A stretch of DNA of 64,000 bases from Spinellus fusiger. Its lineage: Eukaryota; Mucoromycota; Mucoromycetes; Mucorales; Phycomycetaceae. Location: the NCBI GenBank assembly GCA_025094145.1, contig JALLLS010000019.1, positions 372,001 to 436,000 of the forward strand. The letters are read 5' to 3'. A model generated the notes under the pieces. It worked only from the letters and a program-made list of their open reading frames with translations. It was not told the origin of the DNA and made no database searches. A program made the translations under genes and the position numbers. This document shows, one piece after another, positions 36,512 to 47,565 of this stretch (within the stretch, counting starts at the first letter, position 1; every line of letters starts with the position of its first letter).

Positions 36512-37166
36512 CAGATTCTTAGAGATACGTTAAATCTATACCATGATTATTATTATTTTGTTAGACATTGTTCATTTATTGCTGTTCCATCCTAATGTCT
36601 ACCTCATCGAATAGCACTAAACAAACCATGAGGCCTTTTGGAAACAAAAGAAAAAATATTGATGACTTTACTCATTGTCTCATTGCTTACAAAGCCACCC
36701 TAAATGGTACCACTCATGTTGCCATTTCTGCTAGGTTTGGGGTTAGTGTACAGTCAATTTCTCGTATTGTAAGGAAATACGATAAAAATAGATGCTTCAA
36801 GGCTGAAAGAGGCACTGGGCTTATTCCTATTCTTAATGAGAGGGACAAGAGAGAGGTTGTATGCAAAGTGGCAGGCGATTCATTCCAAACAATGGGTCAT
36901 CTTTGCAGACTGATGACCATCCAAGTGTTTATGAACACTTTTAGAAAAATGAAGAAGCTTGGGCTGTCTTCTTGCAAGGTAACCAGAAAGCCTTCTTTGA
37001 ATAGAAAACATACAAAGAGAGAGTTACTTAGTCCATGACCCACCTTCACTGGGCAGAAGAAGACTGACATACAGTCATAGGGTTTGCTGCCCCAAACTGG
37101 CTTTTCTTAATGCACTTGATCTATAGGTTGATTATGTATTTCAGTAAGACAATACTGGCTGTCATA
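36512..37166 (+). mobile_element. Tc1-like fragment with intact HTH frame, copy A
   Basis: Begins after TA (36510-36511) with CAGATTCTTAGAGATACG. A frame from ATG 36595 to 37038 (147 residues) encodes the two helix-turn-helix DNA-binding parts of a Tc1-like transposase (for example HVAISARFGVSVQSISRIVR). The DNA after the stop still encodes scraps of the catalytic part (TFTGQKK and VFQ-stop-DNTGCH, the second Asp). The catalytic domain is mostly deleted. A nearly identical copy is at 50.4-51.1 kb. The right side ends exactly where the next Tc1-like element begins. Confidence 0.7.
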
Positions 37167-38202
37167 AAGTGACCCGACGAAAGCAATGGAGTTTTTTCAA
37201 ATGCAGATTTCTTTTTTTTAGATTCATACTTTTTCTTAATAGTGTTGTAACTTCATGAATTCATAAGCTAAAGACGTGAAACTTTGAATATATAAATATA
37301 GTAGTGTTTAGAATAAATAATAGTGGTTTTATTACAAGATTGCTTAGTAAATACTATTATTCTTTGGCATCAATGACAGTCTGGTATCTCCGTCCCATGC
37401 TGATAATGAGGGTGTCTGTCACTACCTTCGATATTTCACCTTGTTTCAACATCAAGGCCACCTCCAACTTCTGTTTGGTACAGTGGAACTTTCTATCCTT
37501 CCTAATGAACTTTTTGAGGTAAGCCCACAGATGCTCAAGTGGATTGATATCAGTATTGAGAGGACCAGTAAGGAAGAGTTTTCATCCTCTTTCCTGCCTT
37601 CCATTGACAGGTTTCCTTGCTTGTATAGGGTCTAACATTGTCCTTCTGTAGAAGGTAACTAACTCCAGGGTTTATAAAAAAGAGAATTAATTGAATTCAT
37701 GGCAGTAGACTTCTCCCAAGATATCAATATACTTGTTGGGATTTATCCTACCCTCTACTACAACCTATCTTCCAACACATTCCCCACTATAAAGAACTGT
37801 ACCATCACTCCACCACCTCCAAAATTCTTTGTTTCTAGGACAGCATTAGGATCAACGGCTGTGAAAGACTGCCTGATGACTTTGATGCCCCTGTCATGGC
37901 TCATCAGTTCCACTCTGAACTCATCAGACTATATGACCTCAAACCACTGCTTATAAGTCCAACCAATGTGCTCATAGGCCCACTGGAGTCTTACATCCAT
38001 ATGTTTCTTGGTGATGAGAGGATTCACCACTGAAGTGAATGAATGGAAGCCTATTTCATCGAGTTAATTCTTCAAGGTATTCTCTTAAACCTTAATGGCC
38101 ATGCTTGCCCTAATGGCTTCCTTGGTCTGGTGGGAACTGCTCACAACTGTTCTTCACAACCATCTGAGGGCCCTGTCGTCCAACTTTCTCTTGCGGTCAC
38201 TT
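37167..38202 (-). pseudogene. Tc1-like element with broken transposase (family Z)
   Basis: Flanked by TA (37165-37166 and 38203-38204), with inverted ends starting AAGTGACCCGACGAAAGC and AAGTGACCGCAAGAGAAAG. The minus strand encodes a Tc1-like transposase with SDEFRVEL (first Asp) and, near the end, TDINPLEHLWAYLKKFIRK (third acidic block) and GRRYQTVIDAKE. Stops and frame changes are scattered along it. Terminal fragments of the same family are at 41255-41410 and, more decayed, near 17.1 kb. Confidence 0.75.
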
Positions 38203-38289
38203 TATTGTGCTTATAGGTCAAAAGATCAATTGTATGATTTAACTGTGAGTCTTTTTGTTTAGAAGGTCTAGTTATTTCACAAGATGTAT

Positions 38290-38525
38290 AATCAAGTTTG
38301 ATATATGGATAGAAATATGGAAAAAAAATGGATCACTTCCCTGAAATGAAATGTTACTGTATAGTAATGGATAATGCACTCATCCATACTGCCAAAGAAA
38401 CAGATGCTATAGTAACAGAAAGAGGGCATAGATGCATTTACCTTCCAGATTACTCTTATAAGCTTAATCCAATCAAGCAATTCTGGTCTATAGTTAAGAT
38501 TAAGGTCAAATGTAACCAATCTTAG
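38290..38525 (+). pseudogene. Tc1-like transposase C-terminal fragment
   Basis: A frame of 65 codons reads MDHFPEMKCYCIVMDNALIH, then RGHRCIYLPDYSYKLNPIKQFW. This is the second catalytic Asp block and the third-residue block of a Tc1-like transposase, with the third acidic residue replaced by Lys (NPIK where NPIE is expected). Inactive fragment. Confidence 0.75.
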
Positions 38526-38982
38526 AACACTTGTTGTAAAAACATTATCATAATTGACTTTACAGCCCTTTTTTTTTGTGAATATCAACTCCAAACTACT
38601 AAACTGAGAAAATGCCATTGAATAATAAGGAATAATAATTCATAGTATTCAATAGCTCACACCTAAAGCTAAAATAATAGCAATAGACAAGTAGAAAAGA
38701 CATGTTATTATAAAATAATAAACAGGAGAGTTTAACTACTTTTAAACTGACAGAATTTTTTTTAAGATTAACAAGCCATTGATGAGACTGAAGATTTAGC
38801 TACTAGAATATTGGAAGCCCGTAATACTGTTCCTCGTGAACACCTTTGAGCATTTTTGCAGCACCTAGTAAATGCTTTAAAAAGTATTTGAAGGGTGATC
38901 ACATTTAACAACTTAGTTCTTTAAATAATTAATAAAGCTGCCCTTTGATCATGAATTTTTTTACTTATATCCATATAATTTA

Positions 38983-40947
38983 TTAAAAACGTATAGAAGA
39001 ACCTCTTCTATTTCTCTTTTCATCAACTAACACTTCTAACTGTTTTAAGCTAGGTTCGACTCTTTTCATGCTTGAGAATTCTTGTGATATGTTTCTCTCT
39101 TCTTTTTTGATTTTATCAAAAGCATGAGCCACTTGCATTAAACGAATAAGAGAACGACGAGTGACCAATGTTTCCAAAGTCTCTACAGACTTAGGAATCT
39201 GGATACTATTCAATTCAGTCATAACATATAAACCATCAAATGCGAGTTCAGTAATATAACATGTTATATTATGGCCTATATTTATAAAAGGTAAATACTA
39301 ATACTGCCTTTTCTTTGCTTAAAATCAACCATAACTTTTGATTGGAAAGCAAAGCATGACTTGAAATTGTCTTTGTTGATAGTATTCTTGTTAAAATGAC
39401 CTAATCGACATAAGTCCCAGGCAAGAGCATAGTAGTTCTCTGTGACTTCTGCAATTTTGGCTTCACCATGCCCAAGACGTCTTGACCATTGAGACTGACT
39501 CATAATAGAGATCATACAGTCAGGACGTTCACCTTCTTCAGTATCTTTTAGATTTGTCCTGCACCATTTGATTAAAAAAATTATAACTTTTCCATTTGTG
39601 ATAATATTATCTTTACCATCTAAGATGAACTCCCTCTTCTGGACTACTAAGTAGGGGATCCAATATTGGATCCACGTAAGCACTCCAGACTTCCGTCTCG
39701 CTTGTGAATCGTTCTATTGGTTCTCTCATAGGCAATTTTTCTATTCTGTAAAGTTTTAAAACTATTAATAAATATATCACGTCTTATAGTATGTAGCATT
39801 ATTTACTTACAATCTTCTAATACTATTGACTACACTTGTTTTAATAGTATCCATCTCGATTGTCAATCTAAATAGTTCGGAAACAGTAAGCTTGAGAGAT
39901 GCTCTTTTAAGTTGGTAATCCTATAGATAAACATTTAATAGTAAATAAACATTTCAAATAAATAAACAAAAAAAAGTCCAAATGTGATCTTACATCAATA
40001 AGGGTTTGTATTGATTCTATTTCCTGCACACTAAAACTTGGACACTGGTCAGTCCATATATTAATTCTTGAAGTGTGCATGGTGTTTAGCATTTCCGCCC
40101 CAAATATGTCCAACATGGCTTGATTGTTTTGGTATGGCTTCAACAAGAGTATATTTTGTAGTGACCTGATTTTTATAGTTTAGTAAGTGTCTTTAAGCTT
40201 GTATAATACATTTTACTTACATTATCTCAAACAAGCATTCTTCCAAAACCAGATTTTTCTTGCCATTACCATTAACATATTTGGCTGCTTTTGTCTGAAG
40301 ATCACAAAATCTTTGTGAGATGTCATTGTCATTAATTATCCAACGATTCTCAGGCCGAGGAGGATGTAAAACAAATTCATAATTTTTTACTTCAATATAT
40401 GAAGAGCTTCCATTTTTCTAAATAGGGACAATCAATGAATACAAAATAATTCTCTTTTGGTAATCAATATTACTTTTCTTTTTAGTGTACTAGTAGCTTT
40501 CTAACAGAAAATAAATATTAATAATATATACATTTATTTCTTATTTTTCATAAACAACCTTGAAATTTAAAGCAATTTTATCCAATACCTTACTTCCAGA
40601 CGCTTTAGCTATATTACTTTTTGTCTTATCAACTAAAGGTTTTCTCCAATATTTTTTTATGTCAGTTTGCTTGAGCAACTGTAAAAAAAATGGATTAGTA
40701 TACAACATTACATAGTCCATATAAGCAGCAGTGTCTGACATACATGAAAATTATCTTTAGAAATATTATTTGCCCAGCCAGCAAAAGATCTGTCGTCTGA
40801 ACGTCTGATCGATCCTATGCAACTTCTGAAAATGCTTTCGGCATTATCTTGATCAAAAAATTCAAAATGATCAAAAAATTCAATCAAACTAAATGACCTG
40901 AAATTCTCCCTGCAATAGTCAATATATTCGTTTGTGTCAGAGACCAT
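38983..40947 (-). CDS. Nine-exon gene of unknown function
   Basis: Reconstructed exons on the minus strand: 40947-40744, 40678-40559, 40500-40474, 40417-40221, 40165-39994, 39920-39811, 39745-39617, 39558-39308 and 39275-38983. All phases match and the sum is 378 codons including the stop (377 residues). The third exon is only 27 nt. Introns are GT-AG, about 50-70 nt, except the last, which is only 32 nt and starts with GC (or 29 nt with GT at 39304). The protein is soluble and helical. Notable pieces are ETEVWSAYVDPILDPLL, HLRWTN, DCMISIMSQSQWSRRLGHGE and ELAFDGLYVMTEL. The absence of stops over nine exons and the conserved-looking splicing support a real gene. I do not recognise a named family and see no transposase or retroelement motif, though it is surrounded by transposons. 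Confidence 0.75.
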
Positions 40948-41010
40948 CTTTTAGGAAAAATGAAAATAAAGAGTAAATAAAATAATAATAATAATAAAAG
41001 AAAGCTTATG

Positions 41011-41252
41011 TGTTGAATAAAAAAAATAGACTCAACGAGATACTTTTATTAAAACAATCTCGACAACCCTTTTTATACTAAATAGACGGGTGACTGTGCC
41101 ATTAAGAATAATCTGTTATTGTTTAAAGATGCTTGATAATAATGGCCTGTTCATTAGACTTTATGTGGTGTATTAACTATGAATTACATTGTAGAAATGA
41201 GACGACCTAATCATCAGTCTGTGGCTGTACTGTTGTCATTGTGATTACAACA
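41011..41252 (-). mobile_element. Probable solo LTR (242 bp), family L3
   Basis: Ends TGTTG and CAACA. Read on the minus strand it has a TATAAAAAGG box, then TTTTAATAAAAG as polyadenylation signal, near the 3' end. Its right side abuts the terminal repeat of a Tc1-like family Z fragment at TA 41253-41254. No target-site duplication is visible, so boundaries are inferred from TG...CA ends and the promoter layout. Confidence 0.55.
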
Positions 41253-41254
41253 TA

Positions 41255-41410
41255 AAGTGACCCAACAGAAGCAACCATGATTTTTCAGATGTAGATTTTT
41301 GTATTCATACTTTTCTTAATAGTGTTATAACTTTATGAATGCATTAGCCAAAGATGTGAAATGTTCAATAGATACATAGAGTAGTGTTTATAATACATAA
41401 AAGAACTTTT
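41255..41410. mobile_element. Tc1-like family Z terminal fragment
   Basis: Starts AAGTGACCCAACAGAAGC and matches the left 150 bp of the element at 37167. It is cut by the A-rich 3' end of LINE-B. Confidence 0.6.
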
Positions 41411-41413
41411 TTT

Positions 41414-42341
41414 TGTAAGAATTTAATTTTATTAAATCTTTAGTAACGGACACACGCCACACTGAGTGGTGCTGCCGTGGGGAAGCTGGTAAAAAGAGAA
41501 TATCTATGTAGAACTAGGAATTAAATTATAAATATACTTAGCCAACAGCGTCTCTTTCTCCGAGAAAGAGAAAAACAGCTATAAAAGAAGAAATAATAGT
41601 AGAGGGAGAGAGAACATCATCTGTGATAGATGTAAGATGGGAAAAGACATGAAACAGCAGTGTAAAACTAGAGAGGCTCTTTGATAGATTAAGTTCTCAG
41701 AGGAGGAAAGAAAAAAAGGCGATGATATTGTATGCCAGTACAGGCAGCAATAATCTCTCGAGAAAGGAGGGTGATGGAGAGTACAGTAATAGTGGTGTTA
41801 GCCAGCATAGTTGAAGGGCAGATTGTTGGACATAAGGATCCAATATTCCAAGACCACCACTGACCCAAGGAAGACAAAGGGTGGCAAATGCAATAGGAGG
41901 AAACATCCGTTTCATGAGAAACTTGCTAATAATAGACTAAAGTGATAGGAAGAAAGTACGAGAAAGAGGTGTGATGCGGGTGACATGACAAAGAGTAGAG
42001 AGAATGAGAGAATTAACAATGGTGGCTCTGCCACGAACTGAAAGAAAGCGTTGGCTGTGAATGTTGGTGGCCGCTCTTATCTTTCCAAGTAACTGTGCAC
42101 AGGTAGATTGCCGTTGCTGTCGGGAAAAAAATAAGTGGATACCCAAGGTAGATCAAAGCAGTAGGACATGTATTGTCAAACCAAGCTGTGATCCCTGCCT
42201 CAATGAACAATGGCTGCCATTCAGGAAGAGGACATTCAGAGAGAGAAAGGGCGTGAGTTTTGTGAAGGTTCATCCTGGCATTGGATGCCTGTCCATCTAT
42301 TCTTAAGTAGTGTAGTATCCGTTCCAAGTCTCTTGGGCCCT
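41414..42341 (-). pseudogene. LINE-B reverse transcriptase C-terminal fragment and 3' UTR
   Basis: Minus-strand frames between about 42330 and 41690 encode ASNARMNLHKTHALSLS, then ALIYLGYPL, then QLLGKIRAATNIHSQRFLSV, RGRATIVNSLILSTL and SGGLGILDPYVQQSALQL. These are thumb and post-reverse-transcriptase segments of a LINE ORF2, spread over three frames by indels. The 3' untranslated region runs from about 41690 down to the A-rich end at 41414 and matches 6680-6888. 5'-truncated and dead. Confidence 0.75.
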
Positions 42342-42474
42342 TGTGATGACCTAATATGAACACTCCTTTATTTACACTATTTTCCCTGCCATCAGTACTA
42401 CTCCTTTATTCTATGTCACTGATCATACACTCGTTTATTTTCCGTATAACATTCTCTACTTAGTAATTGGACAG
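42342..42474. repeat. L2 repeat fragment
   Basis: Starts TGTGATGACC and matches 26300-26439 in opposite orientation. It is interrupted at TA 42475-42476 by the next Tc1-like element. Confidence 0.4.
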
Positions 42475-42476
42475 TA

Positions 42477-42815
42477 CACTCTTTTCGGAAATTATTGGTA
42501 CACCAAAAAAAAAAGAATTTATTATAAACATATTCTTTCTAAACAATCGTCAAGCCTAGACTGGGATTATCTACAGAATCCTTGCAATTCACTGAGCAGC
42601 ACATTACTACAAGAATATGATATCTTTGATGATAATATTTCCTCATCCAAAAGAGCTTCTCTTTTGAGTCTACTCTTTACAACTGACCAGAACTGCTCAA
42701 TGTGATTAAGCTCAGGCGAATAAGGCGGAAGATAGACACAGCCATATCCTCTAACCTCAATGTAAAGTTGAATGTCCCTGTTTTTATGGATAGGGACATT
42801 GTCCATAAAATAGAA
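42477..42815 (-). pseudogene. Tc1/pogo-like transposase C-terminal remnant
   Basis: The left end reads CACTCTTTTCGGAAATTATT after TA, like the MITE at 51.9 kb. The minus strand from 42806 to 42567 encodes FMDNVPIHKN (second Asp) and YLPPYSPELNHIEQFWSVVK (third acidic block) without a stop to the natural-looking end. The N-terminal half is missing: repeat R1 begins at about 42797. Confidence 0.75.
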
Positions 42816-43985
42816 CCAAACTCACTTATATTAAGAACAGTATAGTCATTCATTGACTCAATATCAACAATCACCTCAATTATCTTATTGTAACTGTTAT
42901 TAAAAATAGTACTTAATGATAACAAGGTATTGGTTCTAATACTATCCTTTAGGTCCAAAGCAAATAGAGTGTGAATTGTTTGACTTGTGAATTTTATGAG
43001 TGGAGGCTAGTGTATACATTACCAGAATAGAAAGAAAGATTATTATTTGTTTTGATAATCCCTTCCTTTTGTTATTTCCCGCACTGCACATACAACTTAA
43101 TATTTAAGTACTCGTCAAGATGAGCATAAATAAGCAAGGTAATGTGCCATTATTAACAAAGAGAAATAATAGAAGAAAGTGATAGACACTACCAAGGACT
43201 ATTCTAGTGATAAAAAGGTAAGCAGTGTCTTTATCTGAGCTTGAGCTCATTGTAATCCACAACACACTCATTGTATTATTATTAGGCAAGTAAAGACTCC
43301 TTTCAAGTCAGTCTCAGGTGGTCTTTTATACTATCAACAATGTCTAAGGTATACTCCTGAGCATAGTTATCTGTAATGTTATAATAAATAATCCCATCTA
43401 TCAATACTATATTCTATTGATAATACAATTTGATATTAAGGTATCTACAAAAAGAAAAAAATATTTAGATACTTGTGTAATAAAGGGCACTAAGGTTATC
43501 AACAGGACTACTAGAGAGATGAATTGGTATTAGTTCGGTCTCTAGCAGGGACGACGAAATAGAGTTTTGACACAAAGGCTGGCAAAAGGGAATCCAAGGG
43601 GTACGGGAGCGGAGACACAACACACGATTTGAGTACAACGGGTAACTAGGCAACTATTCTTTAAGCAATCCTTGCTTCTTTCAATAGTTCCAACAATACT
43701 TAACATTAACAAAAAGGTCTCTTGTTTATTGAATGTTCAAACAATATGGTTTTTATACAATTTTTTCCTTGTGTTGTTAGCTATACCTAATTTTATCTTA
43801 TACACCTCCAACACTGTGCATGCATAGCAAAACGTCAACTATCCATACTATAGCCGAAGCTATATCACAGATACTTGCAAACCTTTTGATTTTTAAAACA
43901 TCTTTTCATAAAAGGGAATCTTTCTTCCGGATGTAAAGGGAAAGAGGTGATACCACTTAAAAACCAGAAGATCTTTGGGTGTGGA
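42797..43985 (-). repeat. Repeat R1, copy d, interrupted by an LTR
   Basis: On the minus strand it starts near 43985 with TPKDLLVFKWYHLFPFTSGR, an uninterrupted version of the R1 coding piece. It is split by the insertion at 43476-43869, then continues with DNYAQEYTLDIVDSIKDHL near 43370. It ends with an exon-like segment (PPLIKFTSQTIHTLFALDLK and on to NISEFGS, about 43010-42820) preceded by a CACTAG acceptor-like site. The same 3' segment is in copy e. Confidence 0.6.
43476..43869 (-). mobile_element. LTR-like insertion (394 bp) in R1
   Basis: Flanked by the 8-bp direct repeat GATACTTG (43468-43475 and 43870-43877). On the minus strand it starts TGTGATATAG and ends TTATTACA, with a TTGTATAAAAACC box and then a CAATAAACAA signal, so it reads like a solo LTR in reverse orientation. 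An 8-bp duplication is longer than usual for LTRs and would fit a hAT-type element, but no long terminal inverted repeats were seen. Confidence 0.65.
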
Positions 43986-44508
43986 CAAGTAACAGAGTAA
44001 TACCCACAGAATCAGAGTGGATGTATATGTGTTTCTGTTATTGGCGTCCATGGGCCAATTTGTCGCAGTTTTTTTTCTATATTTGTGGTTAGTGATCAAT
44101 AACAAGCTTTACTTGTTGAAGCTGTGTCTCTGGATAGGTTGAATTGTCAAAGAAGACGCTTCCATAAGAACAGCTATTTTCTTTCCTGTTTTATTGTATT
44201 GTATTGTATTGTATTGTATTGTATTATATCGTATATCATAATACACAGGCTTCAGTATAAGAGGCTATTGTGAGACTACCCATATAACAAACAGTTCCTG
44301 ATTTTTTATAGTGGAAAGTGTCTTGAACAGTGCACAGTATTTATGGACTGTATCAGAAAGGAAGGTGACTGCGATTCTGCGTCATTTTGGTAGTGACCAT
44401 GCTCCAACACTAACAGTGGTCATTCAAGCCTTGACTGTCAGCTTAAACTACCTCATCTTCCAAAAACAGCACTTTCTGCTTCCATAGTCTATCTTAGCCG
44501 GCTTCAAT
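43986..44508. promoter_or_regulatory. Upstream region of SF3B2 with a TATTG microsatellite
   Basis: About seven tandem copies of TATTG at 44191-44225. The remaining sequence is AT-rich, with no specific motif recognised before the ATG at 44509. Confidence 0.4.
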
Positions 44509-46899
44509 ATGGTATCACCAAGTCAGATAGACAGTGCGGTTGATCAGCCTACCACAAGTCCAGACACTGTAACTGAACTCAACTCTACCCTCACCACTAT
44601 CGACGCGAAGAAAAAAGATTTCAAGTTGAAAAAAAGAACAAAAAAGAAGTCAAGAAAACAGCGCGAAGAAGAGGCTAAGAGATTGGCAGTAAGTGAGAAA
44701 GAATAGTCTTTTTATGGAAATAGGCTATTGTGAATAGCTTTGTTCTTTCTTTCTTTTCATAAAGAGACAAGGTCAATAGATCTTGAATGAGTGACTGATC
44801 AAGAGTGTTCATTTAGAATAACAAAATCCAGTCGGAAGAAGACGGCCTTGACGATGTAGAGATTGAGTATGTGGTTCAGCCTGTAGACTATTCAGAGCTA
44901 AGAACTATGTCTGGTATGGATGTTGTGGATGATGATACATTGCAACACTTGACCGATGTTTTCAAACACTTTCAGACTGGGAAAGAGAAGATAGATGAGG
45001 TATAGCCGATACATGACTGAGCAATTGTGTATCTATGGTCTCTTCTATTATGAGCACAGAGCTAATGGTAAATATCTTTAGGAGAGTACCAATGAAAAGA
45101 CTAAGCGGGAGGATGAAGACAGTGCAAAAGAAGAAGATTTTCATACGTATGATTTTAATGGTAATGAGATCAAGGAGAATGAGCCAGCCTTATCCAAGAA
45201 GAAGATGAAGAAGCTTCAACGTTTGACGGTCGCTGAATTGAAGCAGCTTGTAAAGAAACCCGAGGCAGTAGAGGCAAGTTTGTGGATGAGCCCATGAGAT
45301 ATACTAAGCAAAGGTTTCTTTAGTGGTGGGATGTTACTGCTTCCGACCCAAAGCTATTAGTCAACCTAAAAGCATACCGCAATACTGTTCCTGTTCCTGC
45401 TCATTGGAGTCAAAAGAGAAAATACTTGCAAGGAAAAAGAGGTATTGAGAAGCCACCATGGGAATTGCCCGGTAAGTCATTGATATTTTTATTCTTTTTG
45501 ATCACCTTATACAGCTCACTAAAAAAACAAAAAACAATAAGATTTTATTAAGGACACTGGTATTATGGAGATGCGTGAGGCTGTAAAGGAGAAAGAAGAT
45601 GCAGCCAAACTAAAGAGTAAAATGAGAGAACGTGTTGCACCAAGAATGGGCAAGCTTGATATTGATTATCAAAAGCTACATGATGCTTTCTTCCGATATC
45701 AAACCAAGCCAAAGTTCTCTATGCATGGTGAACTGTAAGTGTATTGTCTCTCTTTTTGTTGTTTTCTCTAAGAGTCTTGTTGATATCTATGTGATAAGGT
45801 ATTATGAAGGAAAAGAATTTGAAACAAAGCTCAAGGAGAAGAAGCCTGGACAACTCTCAGAAGAACTTAAGGCAGCACTGAATATGCCACCCTTAGCACC
45901 TCCACCATGGCTTGTGAATATGCAACGGTATGGACCACCTCCTAGCTATCCCAGTCTGAAGATTGCTGGTCTCAATGCACCTATTCCAGAAGGTGGACAG
46001 TGGGGATATCATCCAGGTGGTTGGGGTCGACCTCCTGTAGATGAGGTAACTATAGAACAGAAGAGAATGAAAAGGGTATTTAAACACCCATTTCTTTTGT
46101 GGACAGTACAACAGACCTCTTTACGGCGATGTCTTTGGTGTTGCCCAACAAGATGACTTACCACCAGAGGTAATACTATCATCACTGTCATTATGGATTG
46201 TATTCATAAGCTATGGATAATAGGTGGTTGTGCCTGTGGATAGAAAACTGTGGGGTGAATTGGAATCAGATGATGGTACAGTGAACATAATAAGAGTGTA
46301 AAGAACAGGCATTTACTCCTTCTATAGAATTCGATGAAGAAGAGGAAGAAGAGGAGGAGGAGGAGGAGGAGGCTCAAGAAGAAGAATCCACAGAAGCAGC
46401 TCCTCATGATGACACAATAAAGGAGGGCTTAGAGACACCCTCTGGAATGGCCTCTGTTGCCTCTGGATTGGAGACACCAGACTTCATTGAACTTCGTAAA
46501 GATATCAGAAGACAAGAAGAGGATACGGGTCCAAAACAGCTTTACAAGGTCATCCCAGAAACCTCAAAGAGTATTCAGGGCTTTATGGGATCTCAGCATG
46601 GTTATGATTTGTCTACTGTTGAGAAGCCTCAAATGGCACCCAGCACAGTTATCCGGTCATCAAAACGTAAAATGGGAGAGAATGTGGATATTGCTATTGA
46701 TCCTAGTGAACTGGAAAGTGGTTTGGATGAGTCCACTTTGAGAGCCAAATACGATGCACAGATGAAGGCTAAGTTGCCTGTTGGTGCTGGTAGTGAGGAT
46801 CTTTCTGATATGTATGCAGAACATGCCAGCAGACAGGCCAAGAAGATGAAGACACAAGAGAGCAAGAAAGATGGCAAGAAGAAGGAATTCAAGTTTTAA
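44509..46899 (+). CDS. SF3B2: Splicing factor 3b subunit 2 (SF3B2/SAP145/Cus1)
   Basis: A component of the U2 snRNP SF3b complex that helps anchor U2 to the branch-point region of pre-mRNA in the nucleus. Nine exons: 44509-44688, 44817-44999, 45082-45273, 45324-45471, 45542-45734, 45799-46045, 46107-46169, 46224-46275 and 46328-46899. All phases close, giving 609 residues. A basic N-terminal region comes first. The DUF382 domain spans about residues 165-290 (DPKLLVNLKAYRNTVPVP, RKYLQGKRGIEKPPWELPDF, MGKLDIDYQKLHDAFF). The PSP Pro-rich domain follows at about 296-376 (YYEGKEFETKL, PPPWLVNMQRYGPPPSYP, GYHPGGWGRPPVD), then an acidic Glu run near 422-434 and a conserved C-terminal half. The third intron begins with GC instead of GT: AVEWWDVTA matches the family only if the GC donor at 45274 is used. 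It looks intact and functional. Confidence 0.95.
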
Positions 46900-47565
46900 G
46901 CTTCTTTTCTTTCTCTATTTTTTCTGGTTTTGTTTCTGCTTGCGCCTATAACTGTGCTATTAGAAGGATAAAGAGACAAAGAAGGATAACAGGTGAAGAA
47001 TGGCCAAGGGAAATAGTTTTTCTCTTTCTTCTGCAATATTATTGACTTGGTTTTTTTTCTTTATATTACTCTGAAATAAAAGGTTGTGAAATTCATTAAC
47101 AAATCTATACATAATACATAGTGCTTATGGAGTCATACCTTTTTCTTTTTATTTCTCAAGTAACCATCAATGTATATTATCCTTTATCAAGACAATTCAA
47201 TATGGATAGACTATTGGAAGAAGAAGAGAAAACACATGAAATGATACTATACTATACTATACTATAGGCTATTCTTATTCAATATGCACTCTTATAAGTA
47301 ATTATATAATTCTAATACCTGATCAGTGATGATTACTGTCGACTTCTATGACTGTTGAGTCAACTACACCGAGGTACACTTAGTAGGATGCCTTTCAAGA
47401 GTCACTTTTCTAGTATTCCAACCAATCAGAAGAAGCAGCTATAACACACTAGGCATTCTCTCAACAGTTCCCTCTGTTAGAGTGTTTGAGCATTGCTTTA
47501 TTGAGAATCCGACATATCAAAGATCCTTTCTTTTGCAAGGTCATTCCTCACTACATCCTTACCTC
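46900..47565. other. Intergenic SF3B2 to RCC1-like gene
   Basis: AT-rich, with a short ACTAT tandem run at about 47246-47266. The reading frame of the downstream gene is open back to about 47480 but without an ATG before 47566. Confidence 0.5.

Noticed and set aside
46204..46407. Leu/Phe-rich minus-strand frame resembling a membrane segment
   Set aside because: It is the complement of the poly-Glu tract in SF3B2 exon 9.
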